A stretch of DNA of 64,000 bases, from the NCBI RefSeq assembly GCF_001412575.1, contig NZ_CP011834.1, positions 806,001 through 870,000 on the forward strand, in the 5' to 3' direction. This document shows positions 54,655-64,000 of the stretch, in pieces. Numbering within the stretch: position 1 is the stretch's first letter; every line of letters starts with the position of its first letter. The stretch comes from Limnohabitans sp. 103DPR2 (GTDB taxonomy: Bacteria > Pseudomonadota > Gammaproteobacteria > Burkholderiales > Burkholderiaceae_C). The notes beneath the pieces are model-generated. The model did no database searches. It was not told the origin of the DNA and saw only the letters and a list, made by a program, of their open reading frames with translations. The position numbers were made by a program, and so were the translations under genes.

Positions 54655-55863
54655 ATGAACCGATCTTCGGTAAGCACACACATTCAGTCGGGTCTCTTGA
54701 TGGCCTGCTTGATGTTGGGGGCTGTGTTGAGCGTGTCTGCACAAACGCAGCCTGCAACTGCTGCGCCAGCAGCTGAAAGCGCCAAAGCAGCCGCTCCGGG
54801 TGTTCAAAGTGCCAACATCTTTTCCATTGCACCCGACGCCAACACAGATCCTAAATACGCAGACCAAAACAATGGTGAGCGTGGCAAGGTTCAGCCTGGC
54901 AACAATGCCCCCATGTGGCGCCAAGTGGGTGCGGGTGTGACGGGCTATAGCAGCTTGCCTGCGTCGCAAGCGCCCGAAGCCGGCAACCTCATTCAGCCTT
55001 TTGTCCAATACCCAGGCTCCAAACTCACCACCGCAGGTGAGGCATGGCGTCAAGTTCGCAACAACTGGATCATTCCTTATGGGGGTTCTTTGTTGCTGAT
55101 TGCAGCATTGGCCATTGCGCTTTTTTACTACGGCAAAGGCACCATGACATTGCATGGCGCTGAAACTGGCCGGAAGATTGAACGCTTTACACCCCTAGAG
55201 CGCTCTGCCCATTGGACCAATGCCATTGCATTTGTGTTGTTGGCGGTTTCTGGCGTGGTGATGGCGTTCGGTAAGTTTTTCATTCAACCCATCATTGGCA
55301 ATGCTTTGTTTGGTTGGCTGACTTATGCCTTGAAAAACATTCACAATTTTGCAGGCCCCTTGTTTGCGGTGTCGCTCATCATTGTGTTTGTCACCTTCTT
55401 GAAGGACAACTTCCCCAGCAAAGAAGACATTACATGGTTGTTGAAGGGCGGTGGCTTGCTTTCTGGCCAAGAAGTTCCTTCACATCGCTTCAATGCCGGT
55501 GAAAAAGTGGTGTTCTGGTTTGGTGTCTTGGGCTTGGGCCTTGTTGTGGTGGCGTCAGGTTTGGTTCTCGACAAACTCATTCCCGGTCTCATTTACGAGC
55601 GCAGCACCATGCAAATTGCCAACATGATTCATGGTGTCGCCACCATCCTCATGATGGCCATGTTCATGGGCCACATCTACATGGGCACCATTGGCATGCA
55701 AGGCGCCTACAGTGCCATGCGCGATGGTTATGTTGACGAAACTTGGGCCAAAGAACACCACGAACTTTGGTACAACGACATCAAAGCAGGCAAGATTCCT
55801 GCGCACCGATCGCCTGAAGCTTCCGCCCATGGTGGTGCTGCTTCTACCTCGGTATCTGCCTGA
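54655..55863 (+). CDS. fdhC: Formate dehydrogenase cytochrome b subunit
   Basis: A 402-residue gamma subunit. A signal peptide (SGLLMACLMLGAVLSVSAQ) and an Ala-rich periplasmic extension of about 120 residues precede five hydrophobic segments. The cytochrome b556 core has FTPLERSAHWTNAIAFVLLA, IHNFAGPLFAVSLI and MIHGVATILMMAMFMGHIYMGT, with His residues suited to haem ligation and quinone reduction. The ATG at 54655 follows GGGAGAGCAACC. The extended N-terminus is longer than FdnI. Confidence 0.93.
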   Translation: MNRSSVSTHIQSGLLMACLMLGAVLSVSAQTQPATAAPAAESAKAAAPGVQSANIFSIAPDANTDPKYADQNNGERGKVQPGNNAPMWRQVGAGVTGYSSLPASQAPEAGNLIQPFVQYPGSKLTTAGEAWRQVRNNWIIPYGGSLLLIAALAIALFYYGKGTMTLHGAETGRKIERFTPLERSAHWTNAIAFVLLAVSGVVMAFGKFFIQPIIGNALFGWLTYALKNIHNFAGPLFAVSLIIVFVTFLKDNFPSKEDITWLLKGGGLLSGQEVPSHRFNAGEKVVFWFGVLGLGLVVVASGLVLDKLIPGLIYERSTMQIANMIHGVATILMMAMFMGHIYMGTIGMQGAYSAMRDGYVDETWAKEHHELWYNDIKAGKIPAHRSPEASAHGGAASTSVSA

Positions 55864-55881
55864 CGTTTGAGGATTCAAATC

Positions 55882-56268
55882 ATGAAAAAAACATTCATCA
55901 GCTTGGCCACACTGTTGTTGGCATCTCTGTTCAGCGTCTCGGCCATGGCCAAGTTGCCAGCACCCAGCGACGAGGCCAAAGCCAAAGCGGCAGAGGCTGC
56001 AGCCAAAACGGCCCACGGCAACAAAGTCGCTGATTACCAGCTATGCAAGTCACGTGAAAAAGTGGCTGCGCACTATTACAAGACAGCCAAGGCCACTGGC
56101 AAGCCCACTACACCGCCTGTGGCTACGCCAGCTTGTGCTGATCCAGGACCTTACGTCGCAGCTGCACCAGCAGCCCCTGCAGTGGCCGCAGCACCTGCAC
56201 CAGCGGCAGCCAAGCCGGGTGCCACACCTGCTGCACCCGCTGCAGCAGCGCCCGCTAAAAAATCCTGA
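55882..56268 (+). CDS. Secreted Ala/Pro-rich protein after fdhC
   Basis: A 128-residue exported protein with a Sec signal (MKKTFISLATLLLASLFSV, cleavage near AMA). The mature part has a conserved-looking segment ADYQLCKSREKVAAHYYK with one Cys, a second Cys in TPACADPGPY, then a C-terminal Ala/Pro/Lys low-complexity tail. No known function. It is between fdhC and the operon terminator, so it is the last gene of the unit. The Ala/Pro tail resembles a cell-wall-spanning linker. Confidence 0.75.
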   Translation: MKKTFISLATLLLASLFSVSAMAKLPAPSDEAKAKAAEAAAKTAHGNKVADYQLCKSREKVAAHYYKTAKATGKPTTPPVATPACADPGPYVAAAPAAPAVAAAPAPAAAKPGATPAAPAAAAPAKKS

Positions 56269-56292
56269 TTTTTCCCTGAATTCAACAGGTTG

Positions 56293-56325
56293 AAAGTCCC
56301 TCGCTGAGTCAGCGAGGGACTTTTT
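56293..56325 (+). terminator. Strong Rho-independent terminator of the fdh operon
   Basis: A perfect 14-bp stem (AAAGTCCCTCGCTG from 56293 with its complement ending at 56323), loop AGT, followed by a T-run at 56321-56325. It separates the structural genes from fdhD. Confidence 0.93.
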
Positions 56326-56358
56326 GCGTTAGGCTCGTGCCTGAACTTTGTATTACCC

Positions 56359-57246
56359 ATGTCGCACCCATCTTCTCTCAAACCCCGACTGACCCAAGCC
56401 CATGCCGAATTGACGCGGCAGATTGAGGTCATCAACGAGTTGGGTGAAAGCTCGCAAGTTCACATTCCTGCAGAGCGTGCACTGACGGTGTACTTGGACA
56501 AACGCGAACTGGTGACCCTGATGACATTGGGCGCCAGCCCTGAATTCTTGGTGTTGGGCTTTTTGTTGAACCAGCGCCTCATTCATTCTGTTGCCGAAAT
56601 TGAGTCCATCACGGTCGATTGGAGTTTGGGTGAAGGTGAAATGGGGCAGCCGGGTGTCGCTGCCATCAAGACACGTGAAGGTCAAAGCCAAGCAGGCAGC
56701 AAAACGGCGGCACGCGTGGTGACCACAGGTTGTGGTCAGGGCAGTGTGTTCGGTGATCTGGTCAACGACATCGATGCCATTCAATTGCCACCCGATTCAC
56801 GCATTGATCAAGCCACCTTGTATGCCTTGGTCAATGCCATTCGCGTGCAAGAAACCACTTACAAATCTTCTGGCTCTGTGCACGGCTGTGCTTTGTTCAA
56901 AGGCGCAGAGATGCTGATGTTTGTGGAAGATGTAGGCCGCCACAATGCAGTTGACACCATTGCGGGATGGATGGCCATGAACGATGTCAGTGGCCACGAC
57001 AAAGTGTTTTACACCACCGGTCGACTGACCAGTGAGATGGTGATCAAGTCTGCGCAAATGGGTGTCCCCATTGCGGTATCTCGCAGTGGCATCACCCAAA
57101 TGGGTTTGGAAGTTGCACAGCGTGTGGACCTGTGTGCCATTGGCCGTGCCACCAACAAACGTTTCTTGTGCTTTAGCGCTGCGCATCGCCTCACATGGCA
57201 AACTGAACTGGCAGAGCCTAGCGTCAAGTCAGTTGCGCATGACTAA
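56359..57246 (+). CDS. fdhD: Formate dehydrogenase sulfurtransferase FdhD
   Basis: Transfers sulfur from IscS to the molybdenum cofactor, needed for formate dehydrogenase activity. In 295 residues the family blocks FVEDVGRHNAVDTIAGW, FYTTGRLTSEMVIKSAQMGVP and RSGITQMGLEVA are clear. The active-site loop reads TTGCGQGSVFG: Cys125 corresponds to the essential first Cys, but the second position of the usual CxxC is Gly128. The ABC-type permease gene overlaps its 3' end by eight bases. Confidence 0.93.
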   Translation: MSHPSSLKPRLTQAHAELTRQIEVINELGESSQVHIPAERALTVYLDKRELVTLMTLGASPEFLVLGFLLNQRLIHSVAEIESITVDWSLGEGEMGQPGVAAIKTREGQSQAGSKTAARVVTTGCGQGSVFGDLVNDIDAIQLPPDSRIDQATLYALVNAIRVQETTYKSSGSVHGCALFKGAEMLMFVEDVGRHNAVDTIAGWMAMNDVSGHDKVFYTTGRLTSEMVIKSAQMGVPIAVSRSGITQMGLEVAQRVDLCAIGRATNKRFLCFSAAHRLTWQTELAEPSVKSVAHD

Positions 57247-59818
57247 AGCTTTGACGCAGCCTACAAGCCCTGAGTGGCTGCTCGCCACTCAATTGGGTTG
57301 GCGCAATCTGTGGCGCGACCTTCGCGCTGGCGAACTGAATTTGCTCATCGTCTCGGTGGTGCTGGCCGTGGCGGCGCTGTCGGCGGTTGGATTTTTTGCA
57401 GACCGTTTACAAGCAGGTCTGTGGCGTGACGCGCGCCAACTGCTGGGCGGCGATGCTGTGGTGGTGAGTGACAAGCCCACGCCCGATGTCTTTTTTGAAA
57501 AAGCCAAATCCCTCGCGTTGAAAACTCAAACCACCTTGAACTTTCCCAGCATGGCACGTGCAGACGACGCCAAGGGAGGAGAGACCAAGTTAGTGGCTTT
57601 GAAAGCCGTCTCAGAAGGTTATCCCTTGCGCGGCAACATGAGCTTGTTCAAAGCGAATGTGCAGCAGCCCAGCATGTTGAGCGACGAAGTGGTCACAACG
57701 CGTGAAGTGCCCAAGCCTGGCACGGTGTGGGTCGATCCCCCTTTGTTAGAAAGCCTCAACTTGCAATTGGGCGATCGCTTGTGGTTGGGCGATCAAGCTT
57801 TTCAAATTGCCGCCCTCATTGAGCGCGAGCCCGATCGCGGTGCCAGCTTTATGAATTTCGCACCGCGCGTCATGATGCATCAACAAGATGTGGCCGCGAC
57901 AGGCTTGGTGCAACCTGCTAGCCGCATCAGCTATCGCATGGCTGTGGCCGGAGCTGAGGATCAACGCGATGTGCAAAAGTTTTTGAGCTGGGCTCGCGAG
58001 CAAGTCCAAACCCCCAACATTCGGGGCGTGCAAATAGAGTCCATGGAAAGCGGCCGCCCAGAAATGCGCCAAACCTTGGACCGTGCCGAAAAGTTCTTGA
58101 ACCTGGTAGCGCTGCTGGCAGCCTTGTTGTGTGCTGTGGCCGTGGCACTGGCAGCGCGCACATTTGCTGCCAGACATTTGGATGGTTGCGCCTTGCTGCG
58201 CGTCTTGGGTCAAAGCCAACGCACGCTCACACTGGCTTATGGTTTTGAGTTTGTCACAGCGGGTGTGCTGGCCAGCCTCTTGGGTCTGGCTTTGGGATAC
58301 GGTGTTCACCATGCCTTTGTATGGTTGTTGGCAGGTCTGGTGGATGCGCAGTTGCCGCCTAGCTCGGGTGCACCGGCCATCTTGGGTTTGGGCATGGGCT
58401 TGACCCTGTTGTTGGCCTTTGGATTGCCGCCAGTTTTGCAATTGGCCAAAGTGCCGGCCATTCGTGTCATTCGCCGTGACATGGGTGGTTTGCAACCTGC
58501 TTCAGTGGGCGTGTTGTTCACGGGCTTGTTGGGTTTTGCGGCTGCCTTGATGTGGGCCAGCCGTGATGTGAAGCTGGGCTTGATGACCGTCGGTGGTTTT
58601 GCGGCGGCCACCTTGTTCTTTGCGGCCATCACGTGGGTCTTGTTGAAGTTGCTTCGGCAATGGGTGCCCAGCTCGGCCACACCACGTTGGTTGCTGTTGG
58701 CCACAAGGCAAGTGATGGCCCGCCCGGTGTATGCCGTGGTCCAAGTCAGTGCGTTGTCTGTGGGCTTGTTGGCTTTGGTGTTGTTGGTCTTGCTCAGAAC
58801 CGATTTGATCAGCAGCTGGCGCAAGGCCACACCCGTCAATGCACCCGATCGTTTTGTGATCAATGTGCAGCCCGATCAAACTGCTGCATTTCAATCTGCC
58901 CTATCGCAAGCCGGTGTGGCGCAATACGATTGGTACCCCATGATTCGCGGCCGTTTGGTTGCCATCAATGACAAAGCCGTCAGCCCGGCCGATTACGTTG
59001 AAGACCGCGCCAAACGTTTGGTCGATCGTGAGTTCAATTTGTCTGCGCGAGCGGCCAAACCTGATCACAACGCCGTGGTTGAGGGCACTTGGACCGATGG
59101 CGAAAAAGATGCCGTCAGCGTCGAGGCGGGCATTGCCCAGACCTTGGGTTTGAAAATGGGCGATCGCCTGCGCTTTGATGTGGGTGGTGTGATCTCTGAA
59201 GGGCGCATCACCTCCCTTCGCAAAGTGGACTGGGGCTCGATGCGCGCCAACTTCTTCGTGATGTACCCCGTCGACGAGTTGCCCGACGTGCCCTTGAGTT
59301 ACATGGCTGCATTCAAAACCCCGCCTCAAAAATCATTTGAACGCAATTTGCTTCAACAGTTTCCCAACATCACCAGTGTTGACATGCGGGCCACCATCAC
59401 CCAAGTCCAAAAAGTCTTGGACCAGGTCATTCGCGCGGTTGAATTTTTGTTTGCTTTCACCCTGATTGCGGGTCTGCTGGTGCTGATGGCTGCAGTCACT
59501 TCAACCCGCGAAGAAAGAAAACGTGAATTTGCCATCATGCGAGCGTTGGGCGCCACAGGTCGATTGCTGAGCCAGGTGCAAACGGCAGAGCTGATGGGTG
59601 TTGGACTTTTGGCTGGTTTCTTGGCCAGTTCGGTGGCCGTAGGCGTCGGTTGGGGCTTGGCCCATTACGTCTTTGAATTCGATTGGACCGCCTCTTTGTG
59701 GGTGCCCTTAGCAGGCGCCTTGTCTGGCGCTGGCCTGGCGTGGCTGGCCGGATGGTGGGGCTTGTCGGAAGTGTTGCGTCAGCCCGTGTCACAAACGCTG
59801 CGACAAGCTGCTGAATAA
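57239..59818 (+). CDS. FtsX-type ABC transporter permease (YbbP-like)
   Basis: An 859-residue permease with two FtsX/MacB-like halves. It has an N-terminal helix (LLIVSVVLAVAALSAVGFFADRL), a large periplasmic domain, a central block of helices (about 285-470), a second periplasmic domain and three C-terminal helices, including VTSTREERKREFAIMRALGATGRLL. YbbP-type permeases usually pair with a LolD-like ATPase, but none is encoded beside this gene. The ATG at 57239 lies within the last codons of fdhD. Substrate unknown; lipid or lipoprotein handling is the general theme of the family. Confidence 0.88.
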   Translation: MTKALTQPTSPEWLLATQLGWRNLWRDLRAGELNLLIVSVVLAVAALSAVGFFADRLQAGLWRDARQLLGGDAVVVSDKPTPDVFFEKAKSLALKTQTTLNFPSMARADDAKGGETKLVALKAVSEGYPLRGNMSLFKANVQQPSMLSDEVVTTREVPKPGTVWVDPPLLESLNLQLGDRLWLGDQAFQIAALIEREPDRGASFMNFAPRVMMHQQDVAATGLVQPASRISYRMAVAGAEDQRDVQKFLSWAREQVQTPNIRGVQIESMESGRPEMRQTLDRAEKFLNLVALLAALLCAVAVALAARTFAARHLDGCALLRVLGQSQRTLTLAYGFEFVTAGVLASLLGLALGYGVHHAFVWLLAGLVDAQLPPSSGAPAILGLGMGLTLLLAFGLPPVLQLAKVPAIRVIRRDMGGLQPASVGVLFTGLLGFAAALMWASRDVKLGLMTVGGFAAATLFFAAITWVLLKLLRQWVPSSATPRWLLLATRQVMARPVYAVVQVSALSVGLLALVLLVLLRTDLISSWRKATPVNAPDRFVINVQPDQTAAFQSALSQAGVAQYDWYPMIRGRLVAINDKAVSPADYVEDRAKRLVDREFNLSARAAKPDHNAVVEGTWTDGEKDAVSVEAGIAQTLGLKMGDRLRFDVGGVISEGRITSLRKVDWGSMRANFFVMYPVDELPDVPLSYMAAFKTPPQKSFERNLLQQFPNITSVDMRATITQVQKVLDQVIRAVEFLFAFTLIAGLLVLMAAVTSTREERKREFAIMRALGATGRLLSQVQTAELMGVGLLAGFLASSVAVGVGWGLAHYVFEFDWTASLWVPLAGALSGAGLAWLAGWWGLSEVLRQPVSQTLRQAAE

Positions 59819-59820
59819 AG

Positions 59821-60465
59821 TTAGCGCGCCTCTGAGGGGGTCAGCAAAACCACCAATGCACCTGCGCCACCTTCTGCAGGCTTGGCTTGTACGAAAGCCA
59901 TGACCTGGTTTTTTTGCACCAGCCAACTGTGCACCTTGGATTTGAGGACAGGCGTTTTGCCAGGCGAGCCAAGCCCTTTGCCATGCACCACACGCACACA
60001 GCGTATGCCGTGCTTGTGGGCTTCGCGAATGAAAGTGGTGAGAGCCAAGCGGGCTTCATCGCTGCGCAAGCCGTGCAAATCAATTTCACGTTGAATCGAC
60101 CAATCGCCCTTGCGCAATTTGCGCGTCACTTCGGGTCCAACGCTGGGCCTTCTGAAACTCAGGGCCTCATCGGTGTCGAGCAAGGTGCTGACATCAAACT
60201 CATCGCTGAGGGAGTCTTGAATGACCTGGGCTTCGTCTTTTTTCAACTGCGTGGCCACGGGTGAGCGGGGCGCTTTGGGCAGATGCGCTTTGTTGTGAAC
60301 AGGCAAAGGGGCCACTTTGCCGATGGCCCGGGTGAACAAATTCCTTTCGGCTTCAGCCTTCTTCAAAGCGGCGGCGCGCGCAGCTGCCTCGGCAGCTGCT
60401 TTGGCTTGCGCCTCGGCAATCTGCTTTTGAATGTGTTTAAGGTCTTGAAGCGATTGAAATTTCAC
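59821..60465 (-). CDS. Smr-domain protein
   Basis: A 214-residue protein with an Ala/Lys/Glu-rich helical N-terminus (IAEAQAKAAAEAAARAAAL) and a C-terminal Smr domain: REIDLHGLRSDEARLAL and CVRVVHGKGLGSPGKTPVLK. Smr domains are nucleic-acid-binding, sometimes endonucleolytic (MutS2- or SmrB-like); the proteobacterial SmrB cleaves mRNA at collided ribosomes. The best start is GTG at 60463-60465 (VKFQSLQDL); the open frame runs further upstream through radC but has no better start. Confidence 0.85.
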   Translation of the reverse strand: MKFQSLQDLKHIQKQIAEAQAKAAAEAAARAAALKKAEAERNLFTRAIGKVAPLPVHNKAHLPKAPRSPVATQLKKDEAQVIQDSLSDEFDVSTLLDTDEALSFRRPSVGPEVTRKLRKGDWSIQREIDLHGLRSDEARLALTTFIREAHKHGIRCVRVVHGKGLGSPGKTPVLKSKVHSWLVQKNQVMAFVQAKPAEGGAGALVVLLTPSEAR

Positions 60466-60506
60466 GGTCCAATGTTGCCATAAGCCAGTGCCATTTTTCG
60501 CTTCAC

Positions 60507-61181
60507 TTACAAAACACCTTGCTCTGCCATGGAGAAGGCTTGGCCTGGCCCCACAATGACATGATCGAGCACCCGCACATCCACCATGGCCAATGCTGAC
60601 TTGAGGGTGTGGGTGAGGTGCAAATCGGCGGGACTGGGATGGACCGAGCCACTGGGATGGTTGTGCGCCAAAACCACGGCGGCGCTGTGATGGTGAAGCG
60701 CCCGCAGCACCACCTCGCGGGGGTACACACTGGTTTGGCTGAGCGTGCCGCGAAACAAAGTTTCCATGCACAGCAATTTGTGCTGAGCATCCAAAAACAG
60801 CATGGCAAACACCTCGTGGTGTTTGTGGGCCATGTGCAGTTGCAAATACAGTTGTACGCTGGCGGCGTTTTGCATCACCTCACGTGTTTGCAACTGCTGC
60901 GACATGGCCCGTTTGGCCAGTTCCATCACGGCCAACAGCTCGGTTTGTTTGGCCGGCCCCAAGCCCTTGATGTGCCCCTGCTGATAAGCCGGCGTGATGA
61001 GCAAGTTGGCCAATCCGCCACTGGCCAACAGCATGTCTTGCGCCAACTGCAGCACATTGCGGCCCGCCACCCCTGTTCTGAGCAGCAGTGAGAGCAGTTC
61101 GGTATCGCTCAAGGCGCTGGGTCCCCGGGCGAGCATTTTTTCGCGGGGACGGGCGTCGGGCGGTATTTCTTGCAGGTTCAT
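60507..61181 (-). CDS. radC: RadC-family MPN/JAMM protein
   Basis: A 224-residue RadC protein: N-terminal helix-hairpin-helix-like region (GPSALSDTELLSLLLRTGV, IKGLGPAKQTELLAVMELA) and a JAMM metalloprotease-like domain with VLAHNHPSGSVHPSPADLHLT. Despite the name, a DNA-repair role is not established for the family. It is 41 bases upstream of the Smr gene on the same strand and divergent from the FKBP gene; the 173-base gap shows no clear promoter to me. Confidence 0.93.
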   Translation of the reverse strand: MNLQEIPPDARPREKMLARGPSALSDTELLSLLLRTGVAGRNVLQLAQDMLLASGGLANLLITPAYQQGHIKGLGPAKQTELLAVMELAKRAMSQQLQTREVMQNAASVQLYLQLHMAHKHHEVFAMLFLDAQHKLLCMETLFRGTLSQTSVYPREVVLRALHHHSAAVVLAHNHPSGSVHPSPADLHLTHTLKSALAMVDVRVLDHVIVGPGQAFSMAEQGVL

Positions 61182-61354
61182 GGGCCAGTTCTTTCAGATA
61201 AATGCCCCTTTGCAGCGCATTTCCCGGCCAAAGGCCTAGAAGCTTTTTACAATGCGGGGATGGACAGTTCGAGTCTGTGCCCTCAGCCTGCCTTTGGCGG
61301 TGCTTTACTTTTTCATTGGCCTGCATTGAATTGCCTTATTTGCATTGACACACT

Positions 61355-61798
61355 ATGACCACCGTACAAGCCGGATCCTTTTTGACGCTGCACTACCGAC
61401 TGGCAGGGCCACAAGGCACCCTCATCAACACCTTTGAGGACAAGCCCGCCACCCTGTCGTTGGGCTCGGGCGAGTTGTCTCCCGGCATGGAGGCGTGCTT
61501 GATGGGCTTGGAAGAGGGCGTGCGCACCACCTTTGAATTGGCCGCAGGGGTAGCCTTTGGTGATCGCAACCCCGACATGCAGCAATGGGTGGCCCGCAAG
61601 CTGTTGGCTCAACTGGGTGCTGCGCAAGAACACTATGTGCCTGGTGATGTGGTGCAGTTCCCCACACCCGATGGCCATGGCACCTATGCAGGCGCCGTGA
61701 TGCAAGTGGCCGAAGATGGCGCGGTGTTGTTCGACTTCAACCATCCCTTGGCCGGACAGCCAGTGACGTTTGAAGTGCACATCATTGGCATTTTGTAA
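61355..61798 (+). CDS. fkpB: FKBP-type peptidyl-prolyl isomerase (SlpA/FkpB-like)
   Basis: A 147-residue SlyD/SlpA-like PPIase without signal peptide: TLHYRLAGPQGTLINTF, LGSGELSPGMEACLMGLEEG, followed by an insert-in-flap region and FDFNHPLAGQPVTFEVHIIGI, the last block being diagnostic of SlpA/SlyD. No His-rich tail is present, unlike SlyD. It is 34 bases upstream of ispH, the same linkage as in E. coli. Confidence 0.92.
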   Translation: MTTVQAGSFLTLHYRLAGPQGTLINTFEDKPATLSLGSGELSPGMEACLMGLEEGVRTTFELAAGVAFGDRNPDMQQWVARKLLAQLGAAQEHYVPGDVVQFPTPDGHGTYAGAVMQVAEDGAVLFDFNHPLAGQPVTFEVHIIGIL

Positions 61799-61832
61799 AA
61801 CCCAAGCAGTCAATCATTGAAACGGGCAACTC

Positions 61833-64000
<2,168 letters not shown>

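Noticed and set aside
60466..60771. Upstream extension of the Smr frame by 102 codons
   Set aside because: The extension lies over radC in another frame and its residues are unlike any Smr protein; the GTG at 60465 gives a normal protein.

Overview
The window is about 64 kb of bacterial chromosome from a betaproteobacterium, most likely Burkholderiales and Comamonadaceae-like (Limnohabitans/Rhodoferax type). This is inferred from gene content and order (hemA-prfA; DUF3683 flavoprotein-DUF971-ubiE-Tim44-ubiJ-ubiB; grxC-secB-gpsA; the box benzoate genes; fkpB-ispH-serS) and from a moderate GC content judged by eye. Coding density is very high. I saw no rRNA, tRNA, insertion sequence, prophage or CRISPR array, and no gene-free stretch longer than about 200 bases.

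Layout. 1-1.8 kb (minus): 5' part of prfA and hemA. 2.1-7.0 kb (minus): a complete ugpBAECQ glycerol-3-phosphate/glycerophosphodiester uptake operon, with a Pho-box-like site and a palindrome in front of ugpB and a strong hairpin between ugpB and ugpA. 7.2-15.4 kb (plus): a 1290-residue FAD/Fe-S oxidoreductase, DUF971, ubiE, a Tim44-like protein, ubiJ and ubiB (ubiquinone synthesis). 15.4-19.8 kb: a sodium:solute symporter, FmdB-like and DUF502 proteins, and aspS, closed by a bidirectional terminator. 21.2-25.7 kb (plus): nudB, an endonuclease/exonuclease/phosphatase protein, clsB, folE, a short BLUF photoreceptor and DUF429. 25.7-30.5 kb (minus): a SulP transporter, moeB, a C-terminal processing protease and gpmA. 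30.6-32.9 kb (plus): rhodanese, grxC, secB, gpsA. 32.9-37.9 kb (minus): scpA, DUF3460, a second SulP transporter and metG. 37.9-39.0 kb: apbC/mrp.

39.1-57.2 kb is the metabolic accessory region. A benzoate-CoA ligase diverges from boxR-boxC-boxB-boxA (aerobic benzoyl-CoA epoxidation and ring cleavage). It is followed on the same strand by a full molybdenum/tungsten formate dehydrogenase locus: DUF3305, DUF3306, a polyferredoxin, a TorD-like chaperone, a Tat micro-protein, fdhA, fdhB, a small lipoprotein, fdhC (cytochrome b), a secreted Ala/Pro-rich protein, a strong terminator, then fdhD. BoxC chemistry releases formate, so the two modules fit together metabolically. The control regions of bclA, boxR and boxC carry three perfect TGCA-N6-TGCA motifs and two degenerate copies, a coherent candidate BoxR operator set. 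57.2-64 kb: an orphan FtsX-type permease, an Smr-domain protein, radC, fkpB-like PPIase, ispH and the 5' part of serS.

Most genes are well-known families. The parts worth most attention are the BoxR operator array, the box/formate dehydrogenase coupling, the little-characterised accessory proteins of the formate dehydrogenase locus, and the folE-BLUF-DUF429 unit. I did not find a clearly new defence or mobile system.
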